Positions 16,838 through 24,930 of a stretch of 64,000 nt of DNA are shown in pieces (the first letter of the stretch is position 1; each line of letters begins with the position of its first letter). The position numbers and the translations under genes are program-made. The notes under the pieces were generated by a model that was given only the letters and a program-made list of their open reading frames with translations, searched no databases and was not told where the DNA came from. The stretch spans positions 620,001 to 684,000 of the forward strand of contig NZ_JACJUK010000001.1 in NCBI RefSeq assembly GCF_014235875.1, in the 5' to 3' direction. This DNA comes from Croceivirga lutea. Its GTDB lineage: Bacteria; Bacteroidota; Bacteroidia; Flavobacteriales; Flavobacteriaceae.

Positions 16838-17845
16838 TTAAATTACTTGAAAACCGTGAGCATACGGGTCATCTTCTGTATCTATGGTTATGGTATTATG
16901 ACCATATATTTTAGCCCAACCCTGAATACTTGGTACAATTGCTTCTTTGTTACCCAATTTTGTAATTGATTCTATTTTTCCAACAAATTTGGAACCTATA
17001 TAACTTTCATGAATAAACTCTTCTTGAACTCTAAGTTCGTTTTTAGCAAATAATTGAGCCATTCTTGCCGAAGTTCCTGTACCACACGGGGAACGGTCAA
17101 TTGCTTTATCACCATAAAAAACAGCATTTCTGCCAGAAGAATTACTATCAATTGTTTTACCCGTCCACATTATGTGAGAAATTCCATTTATAGAACTTTC
17201 TTCCGGATGTATAAATTTATTTGGGTATTTAGCGTTTATTTTAGTCCTAATTTCTCTTGCCATACTTACCAAAATGTCTGCCGTATAATTTTCTAACCCA
17301 GAAAAGTTTTCTTGAGGATCAATAATTGCATAAAAATTACCCCCATAGGCCACATCAAATGTTAATGGTCCAAGCTTAGAATTTTCTACGATAAGACTTT
17401 CTGCCGCTAAATAACTCTTTACATTAGTTAGCTTTACCCATTCCACTTTCCCATGTTTCATTTGGTACGTTATTTCTACTAAACCAGCAGGAGCTTCCAT
17501 TTTTAACTTACCTTCAACTTTAGGCTTTACTAGACCTTCTTCTAAAGCAATAGTAATGGTGCCTATAGTTCCATGGCCGCACATAGGTAAACATCCGCTA
17601 GTTTCTATGAATAAAACAGCAACATCATTTTCCGGATTATGGGGAGGATAAAGTAAGCTACCACTCATCATATCATGCCCACGGGGTTCGAACATTAATC
17701 CTGTTCTAATCCAATCAAATTCCTTTATAAAATGGAGCCTTTTTTCATTCATAGTTACCCCAATAAGTTCAGGTTTATTGGTTTTTACAAGTCTAACAGG
17801 GTTACCGCAAGTATGGGCATCTATGCAATCAAATGTATATTTCAA
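16838..17845 (-). CDS. 4-hydroxyproline 2-epimerase
   Basis: This proline racemase-family enzyme (335 residues) interconverts trans-4-hydroxy-L-proline and cis-4-hydroxy-D-proline. Both catalytic cysteines are present, C89 in MCGHG and C254 in SPCGTGTSA, which separates it from 3-hydroxyproline dehydratases, where one cysteine is replaced. The N-terminal FDCIDAHTCGNPVRLV and the length are typical. Translation starts at TTG 17845, overlapping the DUF885 stop codon by four bases, so it is translationally coupled. With the downstream dehydrogenase and the upstream deaminase and semialdehyde dehydrogenase it forms the standard bacterial hydroxyproline route. Confidence 0.92.
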   Translation of the reverse strand: MKYTFDCIDAHTCGNPVRLVKTNKPELIGVTMNEKRLHFIKEFDWIRTGLMFEPRGHDMMSGSLLYPPHNPENDVAVLFIETSGCLPMCGHGTIGTITIALEEGLVKPKVEGKLKMEAPAGLVEITYQMKHGKVEWVKLTNVKSYLAAESLIVENSKLGPLTFDVAYGGNFYAIIDPQENFSGLENYTADILVSMAREIRTKINAKYPNKFIHPEESSINGISHIMWTGKTIDSNSSGRNAVFYGDKAIDRSPCGTGTSARMAQLFAKNELRVQEEFIHESYIGSKFVGKIESITKLGNKEAIVPSIQGWAKIYGHNTITIDTEDDPYAHGFQVI

Positions 17846-19554
17846 TTTTTAGATTTGTTATTGTTGATATATGCGTTAATTCGCCTTTCAAGAGTAGGTA
17901 AGGTAACTGTTCCTTGTTCTAAAATAACCTCATGAAAGGCACGAATATTAAAATTATCACCCAATTCTTTTTCGGCTTTCTTTCGAAGCTCTCTAATTTT
18001 AAGTTCGCCCATTTTATAGGATAATGCCTGACCAGGCCAAGAAATGTATCTATCCGTTTCCGTATTAACTTCGTGCTCAGATAAAGCGGTATTTTTTAAC
18101 ATGTAATCAACTACTTGTTGTCTAGACCAACCTTTAGCATGTATACCCGTATCTACAACCAATCTGCATGCTCTCCACATTTCGTAGGTTAGTTTTCCAA
18201 ACTCCTCATAAGGTGTAGTATAGATACCGAATTCATTTGCCAAAAATTCAGTGTACAAAGCCCAGCCTTCGCCATAAGCTGAAAGATAAGTTCTGCGTCT
18301 AAAATTTGGTATACTGTCTCCTAACTCTCTATTTAAAGAACCTTGTAAATGATGCCCAGGTACAGCCTCATGAGCTGTTAAGGATGGTAATACATAAAGC
18401 GGTCTACTGCTCAATTTGTACGTATTAACTAGGTAATAGCCCGGTTCTGTTTTACTTCTTGGTCCTGAATAGCGCCCACCTGTATACTTTGGAGCTATCG
18501 CATCTGGAACCTTTTTAACTCCATACGGAGTTCTAGGTAAGGTTTTAAAAAATTTGGGTAATTCGGCATCTATTCGTTTGGCAATATCACGAGCTCGTAT
18601 TAACAATTCTTCACCTGTTTTGGCATAGAATTGTTCATTTGTACGTAGAAAAACAAGAAAGTCATCAAAAGAACCTTCAAAATTCAAATCTGAAATAATC
18701 TTTTCCATCTCAGCTCTAATTCTTGCTACTTCTTTAAGTCCTATTTTATGAATATCATCAGCGGTGTAAGCTTTGCTAGTAGTGTAATAGTTAATTCTAT
18801 TTTGATAAAAGGCTTCACCGTTTGGTGTGTTAAATACACCAATGTTTTTACGCGTTTGTGGTAGGTATTCCTTTTCAAAAAATTGCTGAATTTTTTTAAA
18901 AGAGGGTATCACGTATTGTGCAATTATGGCTTTTGCCTCTGTTTGCATTTGTTTTTTCTCTATTTCTGAAAAAGTATTTGGTAAATCTTTAAAAGGCTGA
19001 AAGAATGGACTATCAGACGGTTCAGAAACAATATGGTCATTATAGGTGCTTTCATAACCAGTGAATATTACACTTGGTTGCGAAATACCTTGAGCTACCC
19101 CCTGTCTTATAAGTTTAAAATGTTGCTCTGTAAAATCTGGTATGGATTTCAGCATTTTTAAATACTGTTCTGCATTTTTCTTATTTAACAATGGCCTTAT
19201 TCGATAATTTAAATTTAAGTGAAAACCAGCATCTGCTAATAGTGGATTCAAATGCATACCATACTTGTACGAATCAACTTGATTCTGTAATCTAAATTGC
19301 AATAATTCCTTTGTAATCAGCTCAGTTTCGGATAAAGATGATACGGTTACAGTCTTAAGTTTTGATAGCAAATTTTGAGCAAAATTTGCCTTTATGAGCT
19401 CAATACTATCTGTATGTAATCCTAATGGAAATACGTTAGTATCGTACGCGCTAAAAGATTCATATTCTGATACCAGTTCTTTAAGCACCTTACTTTGAGA
19501 AAAGGCACCTTGAAAAAGTAACAAGACCACTAACGTAAGAACAATCTTTTTCAT
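17842..19554 (-). CDS. DUF885 family secreted metallopeptidase
   Basis: This 570-residue exported protein has a signal peptide ending at about residue 19 (LLLFQGAFSQ). It belongs to DUF885, recognisable by the zinc-site motif HEAVPGHH at 395-402 and the downstream acidic YGEGWALYTEFLANEFG with the further ligand. Family members are thought to be periplasmic or lipoprotein metallopeptidases; I know of no defined substrate. It is embedded in the hydroxyproline operon, 40 bases after the aldehyde dehydrogenase and overlapping the epimerase by four bases. This suggests it releases hydroxyproline-containing peptides or free imino acid for the downstream enzymes, which is an inference. Confidence 0.87.
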   Translation of the reverse strand: MKKIVLTLVVLLLFQGAFSQSKVLKELVSEYESFSAYDTNVFPLGLHTDSIELIKANFAQNLLSKLKTVTVSSLSETELITKELLQFRLQNQVDSYKYGMHLNPLLADAGFHLNLNYRIRPLLNKKNAEQYLKMLKSIPDFTEQHFKLIRQGVAQGISQPSVIFTGYESTYNDHIVSEPSDSPFFQPFKDLPNTFSEIEKKQMQTEAKAIIAQYVIPSFKKIQQFFEKEYLPQTRKNIGVFNTPNGEAFYQNRINYYTTSKAYTADDIHKIGLKEVARIRAEMEKIISDLNFEGSFDDFLVFLRTNEQFYAKTGEELLIRARDIAKRIDAELPKFFKTLPRTPYGVKKVPDAIAPKYTGGRYSGPRSKTEPGYYLVNTYKLSSRPLYVLPSLTAHEAVPGHHLQGSLNRELGDSIPNFRRRTYLSAYGEGWALYTEFLANEFGIYTTPYEEFGKLTYEMWRACRLVVDTGIHAKGWSRQQVVDYMLKNTALSEHEVNTETDRYISWPGQALSYKMGELKIRELRKKAEKELGDNFNIRAFHEVILEQGTVTLPTLERRINAYINNNKSKN

Positions 19555-19594
19555 TTATCGGAATTTAGCTAGTTAACCACATATAATTCAAAAC

Positions 19595-21178
19595 CTAGAT
19601 TGCATCTTTTGTTTTATCGCCATTTACAGTTCTTAAAATCTGCAAGGGATTATCGTTTTTTAAAGCATCGGGTAACAGGTGGTTTGGCCAATCTTGAAAA
19701 CTTAACGGTCTTACCCAACGTTGAATACCTTGAACACCAACAGCTCCGAACCTGCTATCTGTAGAAGCAGGATATGGGCCGCCATGTTGCATTGCGGTAC
19801 AAACTTCAACCCCAGTAGGAACTCCATTAAAAATTACACGTCCTACCCTATTTTGTAAAGCGTGCACAACATCACCGTAGTCTTCAACTTCATTATCTTC
19901 TGAAATAAAAGTTCCTGTTAATTGTCCTTCTAAATTTGCTATTGCTTCTGTTAATTGCTCTTTATTTTGGAACTTAACCACTAGAGAAAATGGTCCAAAA
20001 ACTTCTTGATGTAGTTGAGGGTTCTTTAAAAAACTTTCTCCATCTGCCGTTATAACAGCCTGCTTAGCATAATTTTGAGGAACATTACTAGAATAATCTG
20101 TAACAATGCTCACATCATTCTCTGCTAACATTTTTTTCTTGTTCTCTTCATAACGAGATAGAATACCCGGATTTAACATGCACATGGGCTCCACCTTTTC
20201 AATTTCTTCACCTAAAGTTGAAATAAAATCTTCTAACTCTTCACCCGCAATTCCAAGGATTAATCCTGGATTGGTACAAAATTGACCCGTACCTAGGGTT
20301 ATTGAAGAAGCATACTTTTTAGCCCACTCTTTTCCCTTTTGTTTTAAAGCTTTAGGTAACACTATAACCGGATTGATACTTCCCATTTCAGCAAAAACAG
20401 GAATAGGTTCTTCTCGCTCTGCAGCCATATTAAAAAGGGCCCTACCACCACCTATACTACCTGTAAATCCAACTCCTTTAATTAAAGGGTGGTTTACCAA
20501 TAATTTACCCACTTCAATGCCACTACTGTTTAAATTAGAAAACACGCCATTCGGCATTTTTGTGTTTTTAGCAGCTTTTAGTATTGCAGAGGCCACAAGT
20601 TCACCTGTACCAGCATGCATGGGATGACTTTTAACAACCACAGGACAACCAGCCGCCAGAGCACTGGCGGTGTCTCCACCAGCAGTACTATAGGCTAAAG
20701 GAAAGTTACTTGCTCCAAAAACAGCTATGGGTCCTATTGGGATTAGCATTTTACGCAAATCAGGTTTAGGATTTGGCTGCCTGTCCTTATTAGCTATATC
20801 AATTGAAGCATCAACCCAAGAACCGTCTTCCACCAAATCTGCAAACATTCGAAGTTGAAAACAGGTTCTACCTCTTTCCCCTTTTGCCCTACCTTCTGGC
20901 AATCCAGATTCGGCACAATAGGTTTCTATTAACTCGTTATCCAGAGCTTCTATTTCATCAGCAATTGCACGTAAAAATGTTGCTTTTTGAGTTCCAGTTG
21001 TTTTCTGAAATTCTTTAAAAGCATCCCAAGCTAAGGTAACGGCCTCTTTAAGCTCTTCTTCAGTAGCTTCAATAAACTGCCAACTGGTTTCTTTGTTTAG
21101 CTGTGGATTAAACGTTTTAAAAGTTTTAGAACCACTTCCTTTTAAAGCATTCCCTATATAATTTTTTCCTGTTATCAT
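19595..21178 (-). CDS. 2,5-dioxovalerate (alpha-ketoglutarate semialdehyde) dehydrogenase
   Basis: This NAD(P)-dependent aldehyde dehydrogenase (527 residues) should oxidise 2-oxoglutarate semialdehyde to 2-oxoglutarate in the last hydroxyproline step. The catalytic cysteine C301 in GTGQFCTNPG and the general base E264 in VFAEMGS are present, and the cofactor loop is GFTGSIGGGRALF. The length and the C-terminal segment GGPYPASTDSRFGAVG match the group called aldehyde dehydrogenase (NADP+), to which hydroxyproline-type KGSADHs belong. Its start overlaps the upstream deaminase gene by four bases (ATGA). Confidence 0.9.
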   Translation of the reverse strand: MITGKNYIGNALKGSGSKTFKTFNPQLNKETSWQFIEATEEELKEAVTLAWDAFKEFQKTTGTQKATFLRAIADEIEALDNELIETYCAESGLPEGRAKGERGRTCFQLRMFADLVEDGSWVDASIDIANKDRQPNPKPDLRKMLIPIGPIAVFGASNFPLAYSTAGGDTASALAAGCPVVVKSHPMHAGTGELVASAILKAAKNTKMPNGVFSNLNSSGIEVGKLLVNHPLIKGVGFTGSIGGGRALFNMAAEREEPIPVFAEMGSINPVIVLPKALKQKGKEWAKKYASSITLGTGQFCTNPGLILGIAGEELEDFISTLGEEIEKVEPMCMLNPGILSRYEENKKKMLAENDVSIVTDYSSNVPQNYAKQAVITADGESFLKNPQLHQEVFGPFSLVVKFQNKEQLTEAIANLEGQLTGTFISEDNEVEDYGDVVHALQNRVGRVIFNGVPTGVEVCTAMQHGGPYPASTDSRFGAVGVQGIQRWVRPLSFQDWPNHLLPDALKNDNPLQILRTVNGDKTKDAI

Positions 21179-22083
21179 AAAGATTTGTAATCTGGTAATA
21201 CAGGCCTAGAGGCCATAGCATCATTAATAATTTTTTGAACTCGTTTTCTTTCTTCTCCTTGTAATGGTAATCTTGGTGAGCGCACATTTTCAGTACCAAT
21301 TCCCGTAGCTACTTCGGCTAACTTAATATTTTGTACAAGTTGAGGATTTATATCTAATTCTAATAAAGGTAAAAACCATCTGTAAATTGCTATAGCTTCT
21401 TTAACCTTACCTGCTTTTGCTAATTTATAAATGGCAACCGTTTCTTTAGGATAAGCGCAAACCAAACCTGCAACCCAACCGTCTGCACCAATTAATAAAC
21501 TTTCTAAAGCTAAGGTATCTACCCCACAAAGAATACTTAAATTGTTTCCAAAAGCGTTTCGTAAGCGGTTAATATTAGAAATATCTCTGGTAGACTCTTT
21601 AACCGCAGTAATATTTTTGCATTTCAATAATTCTTCGAACATTTTTAGTGTTACCATGATTTTATAATCAACAGGATTATTATAAATCATGATAGGTAAG
21701 TCTGTACTGCTAGCAATAGCTTTAAAATATGCTACCACCTCAAAATCTGTGGCTTTATATTGCATTGGAGGCAATAACATTAAACCCTCAGCACCCCAAT
21801 CTTTAGCATTTTGAGCAAGTTGAATTGCCGCTTTAGTTGAGCGTTCAGCAATGTTCATAATTACAGGTACAGCGCCATTTAATTGCGCTTTGGTATGTTC
21901 AACCAATTGTTGTTTCTCATACCTAGTTAAGGTACTTGCCTCTCCCAAACTTCCTCCTAAAATAATTGCACTTGCTCCTGCTTCAACCTGAGCGTTGAGA
22001 TTTACAGTAAACATTTCTAAATCTAACTCATCTTGTTCTGTAAACTTTGTAGTGATTGCGGGCATTACACCTTTCCATTTCAT
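21175..22083 (-). CDS. dihydrodipicolinate synthase family, probable 1-pyrroline-4-hydroxy-2-carboxylate deaminase
   Basis: This 302-residue TIM-barrel class I aldolase-type enzyme has the Schiff-base lysine K162 in AVKEST, Y134 in IYNNP, and the GGSLGEASTLT loop at 43-53. In hydroxyproline clusters this family member removes ammonia from 1-pyrroline-4-hydroxy-2-carboxylate to give 2-oxoglutarate semialdehyde. It is the first gene of the minus-strand operon and lies opposite the AraC regulator across 131 bases. True DapA is less likely given the neighbours. Confidence 0.9.
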   Translation of the reverse strand: MKWKGVMPAITTKFTEQDELDLEMFTVNLNAQVEAGASAIILGGSLGEASTLTRYEKQQLVEHTKAQLNGAVPVIMNIAERSTKAAIQLAQNAKDWGAEGLMLLPPMQYKATDFEVVAYFKAIASSTDLPIMIYNNPVDYKIMVTLKMFEELLKCKNITAVKESTRDISNINRLRNAFGNNLSILCGVDTLALESLLIGADGWVAGLVCAYPKETVAIYKLAKAGKVKEAIAIYRWFLPLLELDINPQLVQNIKLAEVATGIGTENVRSPRLPLQGEERKRVQKIINDAMASRPVLPDYKSL

Positions 22084-22101
22084 AAGTTCTAATTTGAATT
22101 G

Positions 22102-22115
22102 GTATAAAATTATAC
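22102..22115. promoter_or_regulatory. small palindrome in the hydroxyproline operon leader
   Basis: GTATAA and TTATAC form perfect 6-base inverted arms with a 2-base centre, 19 bases upstream of the first operon gene and inside the divergent regulatory region. It may be an operator or part of an AT-rich promoter. No exact TAnnTTTG element is present here, which would fit a promoter needing an activator. The evidence is weak. Confidence 0.3.
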
Positions 22116-22214
22116 TGCTTCTAAATAAAAAGATAAATAGATATTCGCCATTTTTGCCTTTATATTACCCATTATTTAATCATAATTTTAAATATTGAGG
22201 TAATTTTATAGTCA

Positions 22215-23069
22215 ATGAAGATATATCCGTTTACCATTCCTAAACCACCGCATCAGAACATTACAATTCAAATAGACAAGGTTCCAGAATTTTATGATAG
22301 GTATCATCAGCATGAAGAAATTCAATTAAGTCTAATTGTTTCAGGTTCTGGTCAACTGTTGATTGGGAACAACGTAAGTACCTTTTCTAAAGGGGATTTA
22401 ATTGGTATTGGTTCTAATCTTCCACATTTATTCAAAAGTGATGGTAAGGATAAGCAAAGTCATATGATTACCATATTCTTTTTAAAAAACGGATTCGGAA
22501 CATCTTTTTTCAATCTTGAAGAAATGGAAGTAGTAGAAAATAGCTTTAACTATATTGAAAACGGATTTAAATGCGCTAATCCCTCCAAAGAAATAAAGGC
22601 AATCTTTACTTCATTTACAACGAATTCAAAATTTCTAAACGTTTTAGGTCTTTTACAATTACTAAATAGTATTGCCGAATTTCAAAGCGAATCAATACAG
22701 TTATTTGGAGGTTTATCCAAAATACCAAAAAATCAAGGTGAACGCCTACAAACTGTTATGAATTATGTACTAGAATATTATGCAAATCCCATAAAATTAG
22801 AAGAGGTATCTAATAAAGTGCATATGAGTAAAAATGCATTTTGTCGTTTTTTTAAACAGCGTACCAACAAAACGTTTTTCGAGTTTTTAAGTGAAGTTAG
22901 AATACACCATGCCAAACAAAAACTTATTACACAACTAGATAAAAGTGTCAACCAAATTGCATTAGATTGTGGATTTAACTCTATATCTAATTTTAATAAA
23001 CAGTTCAAAGAAATTACCGGTAAGAATCCAATCTACTACAGAAAATCGGCCTCTAATTATTTGAATTGA
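22215..23069 (+). CDS. AraC family transcriptional regulator of the hydroxyproline operon
   Basis: This 284-residue regulator has an N-terminal cupin-like sensing domain (YDRYHQHEEIQLSLIVSGSGQLLIG with the usual histidine cluster) and a C-terminal AraC double helix-turn-helix from about residue 185: the first helix pair at VSNKVHMSKNAFCRFFKQRTNKTFFEFL and the second at IALDCGFNSISNFNKQFKEITGKNP. It is divergent from the catabolic operon and most likely activates it in response to hydroxyproline or an intermediate; the ligand is inferred from position only. Confidence 0.88.
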   Translation: MKIYPFTIPKPPHQNITIQIDKVPEFYDRYHQHEEIQLSLIVSGSGQLLIGNNVSTFSKGDLIGIGSNLPHLFKSDGKDKQSHMITIFFLKNGFGTSFFNLEEMEVVENSFNYIENGFKCANPSKEIKAIFTSFTTNSKFLNVLGLLQLLNSIAEFQSESIQLFGGLSKIPKNQGERLQTVMNYVLEYYANPIKLEEVSNKVHMSKNAFCRFFKQRTNKTFFEFLSEVRIHHAKQKLITQLDKSVNQIALDCGFNSISNFNKQFKEITGKNPIYYRKSASNYLN

Positions 23070-23114
23070 TTATTAACATCTTATACCTATTTTTATAACA
23101 TAAAAAATAAGTAA

Positions 23115-24680
23115 ATGAAGAAAATTCTTCTAGCAGTAACCCTAGGGTTTCTGGCATGTAACTCTTCTCAAAAATCCGTTACAGAAAATTCAAAAACAGA
23201 AAAAGAAACGGTTTCACCTATAGTTTATGCAAACACTATAACTGAAACTGAACTTAAAGAACATTTGTACACCTATGCTTCTGATGAATTTGAAGGTAGA
23301 AATACCGGTTCCAAAGGGCAAAAATTGGCTGTGGAATATTTGAAAAATGAATATGAAAGTTTGAATATACAACCGGCTCAAGAAGATGGAGATTATTTTC
23401 AAGATGTTCCTTTAGAAATAAGTAAAGTCCCTACAGGCACTATAGTTTTGAATGGTAAAGAATATAAGATAGGAACTGATTTTATTACATTTTCTAGTAT
23501 GGAAACCAGTTTAGACAAAATTGTTTACGCCAATTTTGGAATTGAAACTGATGGCTATTCTGATTATTCAACTATTGATGTTACTAACAAAGTAGTTCTT
23601 ATCAACTTTGGTGAGCCTAAAAATACAGATGGAACGTACGTAATTAGTGGCACTGCGCTACCGTCTAAATGGGGCAATTTTAATGAATCTTTATCTGACC
23701 GTTTAAAAATAGCCTACGACAAAGGGGCGAAAGGCATACTACTTATTAAAAATAATAATTATTCCAGATTATTATCAAGATTTGAATACATTGCCAATAG
23801 TTCAAGAGAAATTTTAAAATTAGCTACTAATAGTAGTGCAGATTTACCAATGATTATGGTTAACCAAAATCTTGGAAATCAATTTAAAAAGATAGTAGGT
23901 TCTGCTACTTCTTCTAAAGAAATTGAGGTAGACCTTGACTTAAATATTAAAAGCGGTAACAAGAAAATAAATTCTGAAAATGTAGTGGCATTTTTAAAAG
24001 GGAATGAGTTGCCAGAAGAGTATGTGGTAATTTCTTCTCACCTAGATCATATAGGTATATCTAACGATGGCCAAATAAATAATGGTGCAGATGATGATGG
24101 TTCTGGAACCGTTGCTCTTTTAGAGATTGCCGAAGCCTTTAAAAAAGCGGCAGATGAAGGAAATGGGCCAAAACGTTCCATAGTATTTTTGCATGTTACA
24201 GGTGAAGAAAAAGGTCTTTTAGGGTCTAAGTATTATACTGACTTTGAACCCATTTTTCCTTTAGAAAAAACGGTAGCCAATTTGAATATAGATATGATAG
24301 GTAGAATTGACCCAAACCGAGAAGGAGATAGAAATTACATTTATTTAATTGGCTCAGATAAATTAAGTACTGAACTACATGAATTATCGGAGGAAGTTAA
24401 TAGTAAATATGCCCAATTGGAATTGGATTATACGTATAATGATGAGAACGACCCCAATAGGTTTTATTACCGTAGTGATCATTATAATTTTGCTAAAAAC
24501 AATATTCCTATAATCTTTTATTTTAATGGCACTCACGAAGATTATCATAGACCAGGAGATACCCCTGATAAAATAAATTACGATTTACTACAGAATAGAA
24601 CAAGGTTAGTTTTTCATACAGCCTGGGAAGTAGCCAATAGAGCTAACAAAATTGTTGTAGATAAACCCGTTATAAACTGA
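23115..24680 (+). CDS. M28 family metallopeptidase, lipoprotein
   Basis: This 521-residue zinc peptidase is anchored as a lipoprotein: the N-terminal LGFLAC puts the lipidated cysteine at residue 15, followed by NSSQKS. A protease-associated insert occupies roughly residues 130-270, and the M28 catalytic core follows with SSHLDHIG, NNGADDDGSGT, the general base in TGEEKGLLGS, NIDMIGR and the final histidine in HEDYHRPGD. All metal ligands expected for the family are visible. It follows the AraC gene by 45 bases on the same strand and may supply peptides or amino acids. It ends at a bidirectional terminator facing tRNA-His. Confidence 0.92.
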   Translation: MKKILLAVTLGFLACNSSQKSVTENSKTEKETVSPIVYANTITETELKEHLYTYASDEFEGRNTGSKGQKLAVEYLKNEYESLNIQPAQEDGDYFQDVPLEISKVPTGTIVLNGKEYKIGTDFITFSSMETSLDKIVYANFGIETDGYSDYSTIDVTNKVVLINFGEPKNTDGTYVISGTALPSKWGNFNESLSDRLKIAYDKGAKGILLIKNNNYSRLLSRFEYIANSSREILKLATNSSADLPMIMVNQNLGNQFKKIVGSATSSKEIEVDLDLNIKSGNKKINSENVVAFLKGNELPEEYVVISSHLDHIGISNDGQINNGADDDGSGTVALLEIAEAFKKAADEGNGPKRSIVFLHVTGEEKGLLGSKYYTDFEPIFPLEKTVANLNIDMIGRIDPNREGDRNYIYLIGSDKLSTELHELSEEVNSKYAQLELDYTYNDENDPNRFYYRSDHYNFAKNNIPIIFYFNGTHEDYHRPGDTPDKINYDLLQNRTRLVFHTAWEVANRANKIVVDKPVIN

Positions 24681-24691
24681 AGATAAAACAA

Positions 24692-24719
24692 AAAAAGCCG
24701 TTCAAATGAACGGCTTTTT
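24692..24719. terminator. bidirectional intrinsic terminator
   Basis: AAAAAGCCGTTCA and TGAACGGCTTTTT pair perfectly around a 2-base centre (a larger loop in practice). The flanking A and T runs serve both the M28 gene, arriving from the left, and tRNA-His, transcribed leftward from the right. Confidence 0.88.
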
Positions 24720-24724
24720 ATTTG

Positions 24725-24799
24725 GGTGGAAGACCGGGTTCGAACCGGCGACCTCCGGAACCACAATCCGGCGCTCTAACCAGCTGAGCTACAACCACC
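24725..24799 (-). tRNA. tRNA-His (GTG anticodon)
   Basis: On the minus strand the cloverleaf reads with an extra G at -1, acceptor GTGGTTG, D-arm GCTC/GAGC, anticodon arm CCGGA-TTGTGGT-TCCGG giving anticodon GTG, a 5-base variable loop, T-arm GCCGG-TTCGAAC-CCGGT and discriminator C. The G(-1) opposite C73 is the known histidine identity element. The 3' CCA is not encoded. The acceptor strands GTGGTTG and CTTCCAC leave two adjacent U-U oppositions at 5-68 and 6-67. A full promoter lies upstream and a terminator downstream, so this is a single-gene transcript. Confidence 0.95.
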
Positions 24800-24814
24800 G
24801 TTTTTCAGCGGATG

Positions 24815-24846
24815 CAAAGGTAATTCTTTTTATTAAACCTGTCAAA
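24815..24846 (-). promoter_or_regulatory. promoter of tRNA-His
   Basis: The minus strand has TTTG at 24846-24843, a 20-base spacer, and TACCTTTG at 24822-24815, a full match to the Bacteroidetes -33/-7 promoter. The -7 box ends 15 bases before the tRNA 5' end. Confidence 0.8.
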
Positions 24847-24930
24847 GTTAAATTCACTAATTTCTTTTTTAAATCAACTATAAAGAATTTTAAGTAACTT
24901 AATTAAGAATATTCAATCAACACCACTAAT

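Noticed and set aside
21175-22083. DapA for lysine synthesis
   Set aside because: It shares the fold and lysine with DapA, but it is the first gene of a hydroxyproline operon with epimerase, dehydrogenase and semialdehyde dehydrogenase.
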